Assembly: GCA_023397675.1 (NCBI GenBank)
Contig: JAEWTV010000139.1
Span: 223,781-287,780 of the forward strand
From: Bacillota bacterium
GTDB lineage: Bacteria; Bacillota; Clostridia; Acetivibrionales; JANLFN01
Length of the DNA: 64,000 bases
Direction of reading: 5' to 3'
Within the stretch, counting starts at the first letter, position 1, and the number at the start of each line of letters is the position of its first letter. Of the stretch, positions 7,449-16,006 are shown one piece after another. The position numbers and the translations under genes were made by a program. A model generated the notes under the pieces. That model saw only the letters and a list, made by a program, of their open reading frames with translations, was not told the origin of the DNA and ran no database searches.

Positions 7449-9677
7449 ATGGATAACTATAAACATGGCAATAAGGAAGAGGAAAGCTATCTTGAAAAGA
7501 CATTGAAGATTATAGAAATCCTTAAAAACAAAACTTCTGAAGCACTTGAAAAAAGAAAAACAAAATTGCTTGAGTCAAGAAGAGACATGTGGGAAAATAG
7601 TACTCACCATGCCCAAGAACTTAGTAATGCGGTTGAATTAACCCAGTACCTTAGCGAGGTATCTAATCAGAATACGAGCTATGAAAAAACAAAAAAACAG
7701 CTTCAAATATATAAATCAATGTCCGACTCACCCTATTTCGGCAGGTTCGACTTTATTGAAGAAGGTTTTAATAGTGCTGACAAAATATATATTGGCACTC
7801 ACACGGTTATCAACCCTGAAACGGGCGATATATGTGTGTACGATTGGAGGGCTCCCATATCAAGCATATTTTACAGATATGAACCCGGAAAAGCTTCCTA
7901 TACTGCCCCTGTAGGTATAATAAACGGAGAAGTTACGCTTAAACGTCAATATAAAATAAGTAAGTCAAAATTATACTACTATTTTGACTGCAGTGTAAGA
8001 ATTGGCGATGAAATTCTTCAAGAGGCTTTAAGAAGGAACTCATCCGTAAAAATGAGAACTATAGTTGAAACCATTCAAAAGGAGCAGGACATTATAATAA
8101 GGGACCAGGAGAATGATTTACTTATTGTTCAAGGGGTTGCAGGAAGCGGAAAAACGTCAATAGCCCTTCACAGAATTGCATTCCTGTTATATGAAGGAAT
8201 GGATTCGGGACTGACATCTGACAACATACTTATTCTCTCACCTAATAATGTGTTCAGCGGGTATATATCAGAGGTACTTCCGGAACTTGGTGAGGATAAT
8301 GTTAATCAAAAGACTTTTATTGAAATATTCAATGAATGTTTTGATAATAAAATAAGAGTTGAGACAAGGGACACCCAGATAGAAGATATTATTGAAACAG
8401 CGTCCCAAGGTGAAAGATATTATAAAAGAAAGTCCTTGGAATTCAAAGGTTCAAACGAGTTTCTAACAATAATTGATCGGCTTCTTTGGCAGTATGAACA
8501 CAGACTGCTTGATTTCAATGATGTTTATTACCATGGGCAAATTATTGAAACAAAAGAAAGCCTTAAGAACTCTTTTCTTAACAACAAAACAGGTGTGCCT
8601 GCTGCAAAACGTCTTGAAAGAATTGAAAACCGTATATTGGATAAAGTATATCCTTTACAGAAAGAACGATTGCATGAAATAGAAAAAACTGTTCAGAGGG
8701 TCGGCGGGCATGAGTTTGATTTGAAAGCCTTCAGCAGGCTTTTGTCAATCAAGGAATCAAAGATTTTTACAGACAAACTTCACGTATTTACAAGGATTGA
8801 TGTAATTAATCTTTATAAGAGACTTTTTTCTGATATGGAGTTGTTTTATAAACTTGCATATGGGTTAAAGCTTCCAGAGGAAATGGATCGCATTTTAGCG
8901 GATACTTTGGAGTGCCTGGAATTTGGTAAAATAAGATATGAAGATGCTGCTCCGCTGCTTTATCTCAAGATCAGGCTTGAAGGCAGTGATTTATATTCGG
9001 ATCTAAAGCAGGTTGTTATAGATGAAGCACAAGATTACTATCCGATTCACTATAGGATTTTCAGCTTGATATTTAGAAATGCCAGATTTACTGTCCTTGG
9101 GGATGTAAACCAGTCAATTGAGAAACAAACTGACATTTCCATATACGATGAAATAACTGAACTAATGCATAAAAGTAAAACAATTAAGCTGTTTCTTAAT
9201 AAGAGTTACAGATCTTCCTTTGAAATTAATACTTTTACAAGCAGGCTGCTTAAGAATACCGTTAGTGTTGTACCTTTTGAAAGGCACGAAAGCAAGCCTC
9301 GGCTTGAAAACAGAAAATCAATGTCTGAATTGGAGCAATCCATGATAACAGATATAAATGATTTGTTTAAGGAAGGTTATAAATCTATAGCTGTTATATG
9401 TAAAACGCAAAAGGAAGCTGAAAAACTATATTTCCGAATGAAAGAAAGGGTTCATATAAAGCTTTTGACGCAGGAGGATGAGTTTTCACAAGGGGCTGTT
9501 ATAATTCCGGTTTATATGGCAAAAGGACTTGAATTTGATGCGGTAATTCTTTTTAATGCCGGGGAAGTAAATTATTCTGACGAGTATGACAGAAAGCTTC
9601 TTTATATAGCCTGCACAAGAGCTCTTCACAGGCTTGTGATTAATTATACCGGAAATATAAGCAAATTTTTGCAATGA
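7449..9677 (+). CDS. helD: HelD-type UvrD-like helicase / RNA polymerase recycling factor
   Basis: A 742-residue superfamily 1 ATPase. Walker A GVAGSGKTS is near residues 229-237, Walker B VVIDEAQD near 521, VLGDVNQSI (motif III) follows, and a C-terminal MAKGLEFDAVILFN and LLYIACTRALHRL (motifs V-VI) closes the fold. A long N-terminal coiled region (residues 10-90) rich in K and E comes first. Length and order match the HelD group of Firmicutes, which removes RNA polymerase from stalled complexes in Bacillus. ATG 7449 is preferred over an upstream in-frame start because AAAGGAG stands before it. It appears monocistronic. Confidence 0.85.
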   Translation: MDNYKHGNKEEESYLEKTLKIIEILKNKTSEALEKRKTKLLESRRDMWENSTHHAQELSNAVELTQYLSEVSNQNTSYEKTKKQLQIYKSMSDSPYFGRFDFIEEGFNSADKIYIGTHTVINPETGDICVYDWRAPISSIFYRYEPGKASYTAPVGIINGEVTLKRQYKISKSKLYYYFDCSVRIGDEILQEALRRNSSVKMRTIVETIQKEQDIIIRDQENDLLIVQGVAGSGKTSIALHRIAFLLYEGMDSGLTSDNILILSPNNVFSGYISEVLPELGEDNVNQKTFIEIFNECFDNKIRVETRDTQIEDIIETASQGERYYKRKSLEFKGSNEFLTIIDRLLWQYEHRLLDFNDVYYHGQIIETKESLKNSFLNNKTGVPAAKRLERIENRILDKVYPLQKERLHEIEKTVQRVGGHEFDLKAFSRLLSIKESKIFTDKLHVFTRIDVINLYKRLFSDMELFYKLAYGLKLPEEMDRILADTLECLEFGKIRYEDAAPLLYLKIRLEGSDLYSDLKQVVIDEAQDYYPIHYRIFSLIFRNARFTVLGDVNQSIEKQTDISIYDEITELMHKSKTIKLFLNKSYRSSFEINTFTSRLLKNTVSVVPFERHESKPRLENRKSMSELEQSMITDINDLFKEGYKSIAVICKTQKEAEKLYFRMKERVHIKLLTQEDEFSQGAVIIPVYMAKGLEFDAVILFNAGEVNYSDEYDRKLLYIACTRALHRLVINYTGNISKFLQ

Positions 9678-9699
9678 ACTAAAAAAATTAAAACTTTTT

Positions 9700-9726
9700 T
9701 GAAACTTTTTAATATTTCATGTGTAT
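9700..9726 (+). promoter_or_regulatory. Putative ECF autoregulatory promoter
   Basis: TGAAAC with a following T-run at 9700-9705 and TGTAT at 9722-9726, 16 bases apart, resemble the TGAAAC / CGTAT promoters used by SigW-type sigma factors. The site lies just upstream of an ECF sigma gene, where autoregulated promoters are normally found. Confidence 0.5.
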
Positions 9727-9779
9727 ATATTTATGAAATCAAAAGTTAAGATGTCATAATTTTAAGAGGATAGTATATT

Positions 9780-10352
9780 GTGAGCGATCCGGATGACAAG
9801 CTGATATCAAAGTGCAAAAAACATAATAGAGATGCCTTTAACCAGCTGTTTAAGCAATATGAAAACTATATATATAAGATTTGTTATCATTATGCCCGGA
9901 CTAATGAAGATGCAATGGATTTGCTGCAGGAGGTATTCATCAAGATATACCGTTCTATTGAAGGCTTCAGGGAAGGAAGCCCGATTCTGCCTTGGATCAA
10001 GCGCATCACAGTCAATACCTGCCTTAATTTTATTAGAGGCAAACCGCAGACTGTATCGTTGGATATACCAATTAATGATGAAGGCAGTACATATGAAAGT
10101 CTTGCAGTATCCGGTGAAAGTGCCGAGAGCATTGTTATTTTAAGTGATACTAAAAAGCTTCTGGAAAACTCGATACGGCAACTTCCCGCTGAAATAAGGA
10201 TGGCTGTTATTCTAAGGCATGTAAAAGGTATGAGTTATGATGAAATAAGCAAGCTGATGAAATGCCCTTTGGGGACTGTGAAAACTTATATATACAGGGG
10301 ACGTGAGGCTTTGCGCAAAGACCTTGTAAAGAAAGGGATCTGGGAGGTGTAA
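9780..10352 (+). CDS. ECF-type RNA polymerase sigma factor
   Basis: A 190-residue sigma-70 family protein, similar to SigW-type ECF factors. Region 2 is at about residues 12-85 (YENYIYKICYHYA, DLLQEVFIKIYRSI, PWIKRITVNTC) and region 4 at about 130-180 (LPAEIRMAVILRHVKGMSYDEI, GTVKTYIYRGREALRK). The start is GTG 9780, 9 bases after AAGAGGA. The anti-sigma gene begins two bases after the stop. Linkage to a GerW gene suggests a role in the envelope or during sporulation. Confidence 0.92.
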   Translation: MSDPDDKLISKCKKHNRDAFNQLFKQYENYIYKICYHYARTNEDAMDLLQEVFIKIYRSIEGFREGSPILPWIKRITVNTCLNFIRGKPQTVSLDIPINDEGSTYESLAVSGESAESIVILSDTKKLLENSIRQLPAEIRMAVILRHVKGMSYDEISKLMKCPLGTVKTYIYRGREALRKDLVKKGIWEV

Positions 10353-10354
10353 TA

Positions 10355-10801
10355 ATGGAGTGTAAAATTGATAAATACTTACTTTATGAATACATGGATA
10401 AAACTATAGATCCCCTTGAAAAGATTTTCCTTGAGCAACACCTTAAGACCTGTACCCATTGCAGGAAAGATATCACTCAGATGAAGCTTCTTTTGTGGGA
10501 AATGGATGAACTCAGTGAAGCTGAATCGGAAGCTCCCACGGAAATTTATATGGCAAGGGACGCGGCCCTATTAAAAATATTTGAAGAAAGTGACAACAAA
10601 ATAACTGTTAAAGATGTGGTTGGTTTACCACTGGATGGCTTTAAATTGGGTGGAGAAATCCTTAATTATATTCCAGCTGTCAAGACAAGCAACACATTAA
10701 TCAAAACGGGTGCCAAATACTCATCAAAACTTGTCTCAAAAGCTTCATCAAAGCTGCTTGGCGGTAGAATAAAAATACTGAAAACGAGGACCCAGGAATG
10801 A
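10355..10801 (+). CDS. Anti-sigma factor with zf-HC2 domain
   Basis: A 148-residue protein whose N-terminus holds the zinc-binding anti-sigma motif H-x3-C-x2-C (HLKTCTHC, residues about 29-36). It directly follows the ECF sigma gene and should bind and hold that factor. Unlike many ECF anti-sigma factors, it shows no clear membrane-spanning helix in its C-terminal half, so the signal may come through another membrane protein, for example the DUF2953 product that overlaps it by four bases. Confidence 0.82.
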   Translation: MECKIDKYLLYEYMDKTIDPLEKIFLEQHLKTCTHCRKDITQMKLLLWEMDELSEAESEAPTEIYMARDAALLKIFEESDNKITVKDVVGLPLDGFKLGGEILNYIPAVKTSNTLIKTGAKYSSKLVSKASSKLLGGRIKILKTRTQE

Positions 10802-11436
10802 TTATACTGGCAATATTGGCATACATCATAATATTTATTATTGCCCTGATTGCAATAATACTTGTGATTCCTATTGAATATTCCTGTGATGGCTACAAGT
10901 ATGAAAAAACCTTTGTAGAAGCAAAAGTAAAATGGCTGTTTGGAGCAGTAAAATTTGTTTTTTCATACGAATCAGGAAAGGGTACGTTTAACAGGATAAG
11001 TTTTTTTGGAATATCACCCAACCAAACTAAAAAGGATTATGTGAAGAAGGAAAAAAAGAGGAAAGAGAAAAAAAAATCCGGTAAGATCGGCATATCTTTG
11101 ATGAAAGAAGTATTTAAAGAAGGTTTGCATGTTTTCAAGAAAATATTTGATAAAATCAAGCCCAGGAAGTTTATTTTGACAGCAAGAGTCGGGTTTGATG
11201 ACCCGTACAATACAGGGGTGATGCGCGCAATATTAAGTATTTTCAATAATAGCTTCCAAAGATATGACGTTAAGATAGATACCATTTTTGATGATGAGGT
11301 TCTTGAAGGCAGGTTTCTTATTAAAGGGCGGATAATAATCGCAGAATTAATACCGACAGTAGTAAAATTCATGTTTTCAAGACCAGTAAAAAATATGTTT
11401 AAATTAAGAAAGGGGAAAAAAGTATATGCAAACTAA
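10798..11436 (+). CDS. DUF2953 domain membrane protein
   Basis: A 212-residue protein with a strong N-terminal membrane helix (residues 1-24), a lysine-rich linker near 80-97 and a conserved region KFILTARVGFDDPYNTG, typical of DUF2953 (Bacillus YtfI). In Bacillus, ytfI sits beside ytfJ (gerW) as here. ATGA overlap with the anti-sigma gene and overlap with gerW indicate one operon. Function is unknown; it may anchor or support the sporulation protein encoded next. Confidence 0.85.
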   Translation: MIILAILAYIIIFIIALIAIILVIPIEYSCDGYKYEKTFVEAKVKWLFGAVKFVFSYESGKGTFNRISFFGISPNQTKKDYVKKEKKRKEKKKSGKIGISLMKEVFKEGLHVFKKIFDKIKPRKFILTARVGFDDPYNTGVMRAILSIFNNSFQRYDVKIDTIFDDEVLEGRFLIKGRIIIAELIPTVVKFMFSRPVKNMFKLRKGKKVYAN

Positions 11437-11815
11437 TACTAATGCAAACATCAACACATTATTCGAAAGGCTGGAGAATTTTCTTAAGACCAAGACTGTT
11501 GTAGGCGAATCTTTCAAAGTTGGAGAGACAACACTGATTCCTATTATTAATCTGAGCTTTGCACTCGGCTCCGGTGGAGGAGAAGGTGACGCAAAAGGAA
11601 TGAATGGTAATGGTGAGGGCGCCGGAATAGGAGCAAAGGTTACTCCAACTGCAATGCTTGTTATAAAGGGCGATAGCGTTGAAATGCTTCCTATAAAAAA
11701 GAGCAGCAATCTTGAAAAGCTTATTGAAATGGTGCCTGAAATAATTGAGAAGCTTCCAAATGGGTGCTGTGGAAGTAAGAAGGAAAATGAATCAAAGGAA
11801 ACAAAAGAGGATTAA
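11426..11815 (+). CDS. gerW: GerW family sporulation protein (YtfJ)
   Basis: A 129-residue protein with the family hallmark KTVVGESFKVGETTLIPI, a glycine-rich middle (GSGGGEGDAKG) and a conserved VTPTAMLVI segment. The ATG lies inside the end of the DUF2953 gene. GerW/YtfJ is made in the developing spore of Bacillus and is needed for proper germination. The cysteine pair near the C-terminus (CCGSKK) and the acidic-basic tail are variable in the family. Its presence in an ECF sigma operon is notable, since Bacillus controls it by sporulation sigma factors. Confidence 0.9.
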   Translation: MQTNTNANINTLFERLENFLKTKTVVGESFKVGETTLIPIINLSFALGSGGGEGDAKGMNGNGEGAGIGAKVTPTAMLVIKGDSVEMLPIKKSSNLEKLIEMVPEIIEKLPNGCCGSKKENESKETKED

Positions 11816-11824
11816 GGTTTAAGC

Positions 11825-11962
11825 ATGGACAAAAATGATTGTGAAAGCGGCATAATACCGTTTTGTTTAGAGCTTAGTGAAAGGGAACATTCCGCAGATT
11901 ATGATATTACTTTTATTGAGTTTATAGAGCTTTGCGGATTGTTTTTTAAGAATGATTTATAG
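11825..11962 (+). CDS. Small hypothetical protein, 45 residues
   Basis: A short frame begins nine bases after gerW and is followed by a strong terminator. The product is acidic and has three cysteines, with sequence ITFIEFIELCGLFF in the C-terminal half, perhaps an amphipathic helix. AAGG lies 8 bases before the ATG. I recognise no family. Position in the operon before the terminator gives the main support. Confidence 0.4.
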   Translation: MDKNDCESGIIPFCLELSEREHSADYDITFIEFIELCGLFFKNDL

Positions 11963-11977
11963 TAAGAGCACAGGAAG

Positions 11978-12004
11978 GTACAGGTAAAGCCTGTACTTTT
12001 TTTG
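11978..12004 (+). terminator. Terminator of the sigma-gerW operon
   Basis: GTACAGG pairs with CCTGTAC around a five-base loop, followed by seven T residues. Confidence 0.92.
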
Positions 12005-12181
12005 TGCATTTTGCATATTAATTCGAATTATAAAGATAATCTAAATAATGGGAAGTTAATTTGGAATGCAAGCGAAAAATACCTTTATAGAGGAATTTAC
12101 AGTACACTTTTGTTGTATAATAATTTATTTTTGGAAGTATTATTTTTTTAGTTTAATTGAATTGTAGAGAGGCATATGTTG

Positions 12182-13084
12182 ATGACTGTCTTATACAGGT
12201 TGACGGGCAATATATTAAAAGAAAGATTTCCAGGGCTTGCGTTGAAATTCTATAGACGTGACTATAATTCATGCAACGGGAAACAGAACTCTGATCTGCT
12301 TCTTGATATGGCTGTTTCTTATGACAAGACAGGCGACTTTGACAATGCATTGAGAATGTACAATGAAATTATTTCATCTGATCCAAAGGATGCAAGAGCT
12401 TATTACGGGGTGGCTGTACTTTATGATACTAGAAAAGACCTTTCATCTGCAGTTCAATTTTATAAAAAAGCTATTGAAATAAATCCGGACTACAGCAGAG
12501 CGCATTTTTTTCTTGCTAATGCCTTGGATGAGCTTGGGGAAAAGGAAGCAGCCATTGAAAGTTATAAAAGCGTTATTAGAATTAAACCAGAAGATTTCTG
12601 GGCACACAACAATCTTGGTGTTATTTATGAGGAAACCGGACGGGATAATGAAGCCCTTGAAATGTTCAGAAAGTGTATATTAATTAATCCGAACCATTAC
12701 AAAGCGCTTTTCAATATGGGTGTTATAATGAATAAAATTGGTTATAAGGAGAAGGCAATCGACTATTACAGCCAGTCTATAAATCGTAATATGAAATATC
12801 CTTACAGTTACCTGAACCTTGCGGTCATCCATAAAAATGAAGGCAACTATTCCAAGGCTATCGAAATATTAAGCAACGGGATACAGAATATAAAGAATGC
12901 TGATTTCCTCTATTATAATCGTGCTTGCTTTAATTCATTGACAAATAACCTGGAATGTGCCCTTAAGGATCTTCTCGTTGCGGCAGAACTGAATCCGAAG
13001 CTTATAGAATACATGAAAAAAGACGAAGACCTTATACCTGTCAAATCATTAGATACATATAAAAAGTTTTTTGAAAAGAGTTGA
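12182..13084 (+). CDS. Tetratricopeptide repeat protein
   Basis: A protein of about 300 residues made almost wholly of TPR units; successive repeats such as ALRMYNEIISSDPKDARAYYG, AVQFYKKAIEINPDYSRAHF and AIESYKSVIRIKPEDFWAH are easy to see, seven or more in total. GAGAGG lies 9 bases before ATG 12182 but only 3 before ATG 12176, so the later start is preferred. No signal peptide is seen, which suggests a cytoplasmic scaffold. It appears monocistronic. The partner is unknown. Confidence 0.85.
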   Translation: MTVLYRLTGNILKERFPGLALKFYRRDYNSCNGKQNSDLLLDMAVSYDKTGDFDNALRMYNEIISSDPKDARAYYGVAVLYDTRKDLSSAVQFYKKAIEINPDYSRAHFFLANALDELGEKEAAIESYKSVIRIKPEDFWAHNNLGVIYEETGRDNEALEMFRKCILINPNHYKALFNMGVIMNKIGYKEKAIDYYSQSINRNMKYPYSYLNLAVIHKNEGNYSKAIEILSNGIQNIKNADFLYYNRACFNSLTNNLECALKDLLVAAELNPKLIEYMKKDEDLIPVKSLDTYKKFFEKS

Positions 13085-13178
13085 ACTAAGTAAGATTTGA
13101 TACTGACTTTACACTTTCCAAGTAAAATGATAAAATGTGGCTATTTTAGTGCTATTTTTTTGTAACAATTGGGGGATT

Positions 13179-14324
13179 ATGAGGTCAAAACAGGAACGTT
13201 TAATATATATCGACAACTTAAGAATCCTGATGATAGTTTTTGTTGTAATGATACATCTTGCAGTAACCTATAGCGGCTTTGGAGGGTGGTATTACAAAGA
13301 AGGAAAATCTTTGGATTACTTCTCTTCAATAGTTTTTTCTTTCTTTCAATCCTTTACGCAAGGATATTTTATGGGTTTCCTTTTCCTGATTTCCGGATAT
13401 TTTGTTCCTGGGGCATATGATAAAAAAGGTTTCAGCAAGTTTATCAAGGATAGGTTTATACGTTTGGGAATTCCAACTTTGATATATATGCTTATAATTA
13501 ACCCTGTTATAATGTATTTCATACTTCAAAGTGACTTTTTTGGAAGTTCAAACATGTTTGCCGATTATATCCATTATATTACCAGCTTCAACTTTTTAGG
13601 GTGGTCCGGCCCATTATGGTTTGCGTTCGCACTGCTAATATTTAATGTTGTATATGCTTTCGTACGGCGCTTTCAGCACAAAAACAATAAGGAAAAGTCC
13701 AGGGTTAAGGATTTTCCTAAATTTAAAAAGTTAATATACTTGATAATAATTATTGCTTTTACAGCTTTTATAATTAGAACCAGGCGTCCTATTGGGACTA
13801 GCTTTTTAAACATGCAGCTCTGTTATTTTGCACAGTATATTATACTTTTTATCATTGGATTAAAGTCTTACAGGAATAATTGGTTCTCAGAGATTAAGTA
13901 TAAAACAGGGGTAAAGTGGATTCTATTTTCTTTAACAGTGGGATTTGTTTTATGGGCTGTTATAATGCTTGCCAGCGGGGCATCAGAAGGAAACCAGGAT
14001 ATAAACGGAGGCTTGCATTGGCAAAGTGCGGCTTATGCATTATGGGAATCCTTTGTTTCAGTTGGAATGTCCGTTGGAATTATAGCACTATTTAAAGAGA
14101 AATATAATAAGCAGAATAAACTTGTTAAGGCATTATCCGATAGCTCTTTTGCTGTTTATATGTTTCATGCACCAATTATAATTACTATCACCCTTTTATT
14201 TAAACCGGTTTTATTACCTCCTTTAGTTAAGTTCATAATTATGTGTATTGTTTCTATTCCGATATGCTTTATTTTAAGCCATTTCATTTTTAAAAGAATT
14301 CCTCTATTAAAAAAGGTAATTTAA
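13179..14324 (+). CDS. Acyltransferase family 3 membrane protein
   Basis: A 381-residue polytopic protein with about ten hydrophobic helices. It opens with RLIYIDNLRILMIVFVVMIHLAVTY, the usual first helix of acyltransferase-3 proteins with its conserved histidine. The family transfers acetyl or other acyl groups to sugars, glycans or lipids on the outer face of the membrane. ATG 13179 is preferred over an upstream start because only the later one begins at the conserved N-terminus. A hairpin terminator follows. The acceptor cannot be inferred. Confidence 0.87.
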   Translation: MRSKQERLIYIDNLRILMIVFVVMIHLAVTYSGFGGWYYKEGKSLDYFSSIVFSFFQSFTQGYFMGFLFLISGYFVPGAYDKKGFSKFIKDRFIRLGIPTLIYMLIINPVIMYFILQSDFFGSSNMFADYIHYITSFNFLGWSGPLWFAFALLIFNVVYAFVRRFQHKNNKEKSRVKDFPKFKKLIYLIIIIAFTAFIIRTRRPIGTSFLNMQLCYFAQYIILFIIGLKSYRNNWFSEIKYKTGVKWILFSLTVGFVLWAVIMLASGASEGNQDINGGLHWQSAAYALWESFVSVGMSVGIIALFKEKYNKQNKLVKALSDSSFAVYMFHAPIIITITLLFKPVLLPPLVKFIIMCIVSIPICFILSHFIFKRIPLLKKVI

Positions 14325-14342
14325 TATTTAATCTAGGCTATA

Positions 14343-14391
14343 AAAAACCTGATAGTTTCAATAGTAAGCAAAAACTGTCAGGTTTTATTTA
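14343..14391 (+). terminator. Terminator after the acyltransferase gene
   Basis: AACCTGATAGTTT pairs with AAAACTGTCAGGTT (one mismatch) around a loop of about 12 bases, followed by TTTATTTATTT. Confidence 0.75.
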
Positions 14392-14433
14392 TTTACTTAT
14401 GATACCATAATGTCAGACACGGGGGAGATACGA

Positions 14434-15318
14434 ATGAATTATCCTGAGCTTATACAAAAATCAATTGATTTTATTGAGCAAAATCTTGTGGGTGATATTT
14501 GTGTAGAGGATGCTGCACGTGAAGCAGCCTGTTCACTGTATCATTACCACCGTGTTTTTACAGCACTTGTTGGTATTACACCGGGAGAATACATTCGTAA
14601 AAGGCGTTTTTCATATGCTGTACATGATATTCTTTTTACTGACGGCCGTGTATTGGATATTGCTCTCAAATATGGATACGAGTCTCCGGAATCATTTACC
14701 CGTGCCTTTCGGAAAGCTTATGGGCAGCCGCCTGCCATTGCAAGGCGAATACGCCCCGACCTTAATTGTTTTGGGGCAGTTAATCTTATTGAAAATGGAA
14801 CTATAAAAAGTATTGGAGGTATTAATGTGAATTATTCAATTATAGAAAAACCAGTTTTTTATGTAGCTGGAAAAGGCATTACTCTTGGAAGTGATATTGA
14901 ATCAAACCAGAAGAGGATACCACTGTTTTGGGATGAAGTTTGTTCTGATGGGTGTATTGAAAGTATCCTGGCGGAAAAGGTGGTCAATCCTGGAGTTACT
15001 CTGGGTATATGCCTTGATTACAATGAGTCCGGTGGGTTTACCTACTTTATCGGGGTGGAAGTTAATACAAGGGATGGGCTTCCGGAAGGGCTTGAAATTA
15101 AGGAAATTCCAGCTGCAAAGTATGCTGTATTTACTGCAAAAGGTCTGATTCCATCTTCGGTGCAGCAGGCTCTTGGTGAAATTTATGGGAAATGGTTCCC
15201 ATCCTCAGAATATACAAGGGATGAAAAACCTGATTTTGAATGGTATGATGAAAACCGTACTAAGCTTGCAGAATCGGCTGAATTAGCTGAAGTAGATTTA
15301 TATATTCCGGTAAAATAA
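14434..15318 (+). CDS. AraC family regulator with GyrI-like effector domain
   Basis: A 294-residue regulator. The N-terminal 105 residues form an AraC-type double helix-turn-helix (YHYHRVFTALVGITPGEYIRKRR and DIALKYGYESPESFTRAFRKAYG). Residues about 130-294 form a GyrI-like small-molecule binding domain ending in LAEVDLYIPVK. GGGGGAG stands 6 bases before ATG 14434. Such regulators (Rob/BmrR-like in effector domain) often respond to lipophilic drugs. A remnant of the same kind of C-terminus lies at 16958-17056. Confidence 0.92.
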   Translation: MNYPELIQKSIDFIEQNLVGDICVEDAAREAACSLYHYHRVFTALVGITPGEYIRKRRFSYAVHDILFTDGRVLDIALKYGYESPESFTRAFRKAYGQPPAIARRIRPDLNCFGAVNLIENGTIKSIGGINVNYSIIEKPVFYVAGKGITLGSDIESNQKRIPLFWDEVCSDGCIESILAEKVVNPGVTLGICLDYNESGGFTYFIGVEVNTRDGLPEGLEIKEIPAAKYAVFTAKGLIPSSVQQALGEIYGKWFPSSEYTRDEKPDFEWYDENRTKLAESAELAEVDLYIPVK

Positions 15319-15356
15319 ATTCTACCATAAGAGTTATAAAAATTCTGGAGGACAAG

Positions 15357-15467
15357 ATGAATACAAACGTTCCAGTACAGAAACCTCAATCGTCAAAAGT
15401 AGAAAAGCTTATAACTAGGAGTAGAATTCTAAATAAAGATACGAATATTAACATTTACCTGCCATGA
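15357..15467 (+). pseudogene. Truncated gene start, possibly an esterase remnant
   Basis: A 36-codon frame follows a good GGAGG site. Its second half (RILNKDTNINIYLP) resembles the first beta strands of alpha/beta-hydrolase esterases, where a similar stretch leads into the catalytic domain. Here a stop follows the IYLP and no continuation is seen. It may be the leftover 5' end of a deleted esterase gene or a short independent peptide. Family assignment is weak. Confidence 0.35.
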
Positions 15468-15533
15468 TTAAAAAGAATTTATAAATATTTAATATACAAA
15501 CTTATAAGTCTAATTTTACAAGAAGGGGTATGA

Positions 15534-15953
15534 ATGGAAGTTACAAAAAAATCATTATTCAAGTATGTGGATTGTATACAATTTTACGTACCTAACCTAC
15601 AAGAAGGAATTGATTATTATTGCAAAAGCTTGGGCTTAAGAATCATTTGGAAATCAGATTCAGCAGTAGGTCTTGGAATGGATGAGAGTATAACTGAAGT
15701 CGTTATTCAAAATGAGCGAAATGAGCAAGAAATTGATATTAAAGTAGACTCAGTAATTAACGCGATCGTGGAAATTGAAAAGGCTGGTGGTAAAATTTTA
15801 TATGGGCCTTTTGACATCAAAATTGGAAAGTGTGCTGTTGTAAAAGACCCTTGGAATAATAAATATGTAATATTAGATTCTACAAAAGGAATATTTATTA
15901 CTGACAGTGATGGTAATATTATCGGGCAGGATAATCCAGTTAACAAACCTTAA
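15534..15953 (+). CDS. VOC family protein (glyoxalase / bleomycin-resistance fold)
   Basis: A 139-residue single-domain VOC protein: an N-terminal beta-alpha-beta unit with DCIQFYVPNLQEGIDYYCKSLGLRI and a second unit ending KIGKCAVVKDPWNNKYVILDSTKG. GAAGGGG precedes the start. VOC proteins include glyoxalases, dioxygenases and antibiotic-binding proteins; the catalytic metal ligands are not clear, so the role could be binding. It stands between an AraC-GyrI regulator and a transglutaminase-like gene in a patch with gene remnants. Confidence 0.85.
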   Translation: MEVTKKSLFKYVDCIQFYVPNLQEGIDYYCKSLGLRIIWKSDSAVGLGMDESITEVVIQNERNEQEIDIKVDSVINAIVEIEKAGGKILYGPFDIKIGKCAVVKDPWNNKYVILDSTKGIFITDSDGNIIGQDNPVNKP

Positions 15954-16006
15954 ACTTATGTAAATAACGTATTGTAATATAACATATTCAATTTAGGAGT
16001 ATAAAA

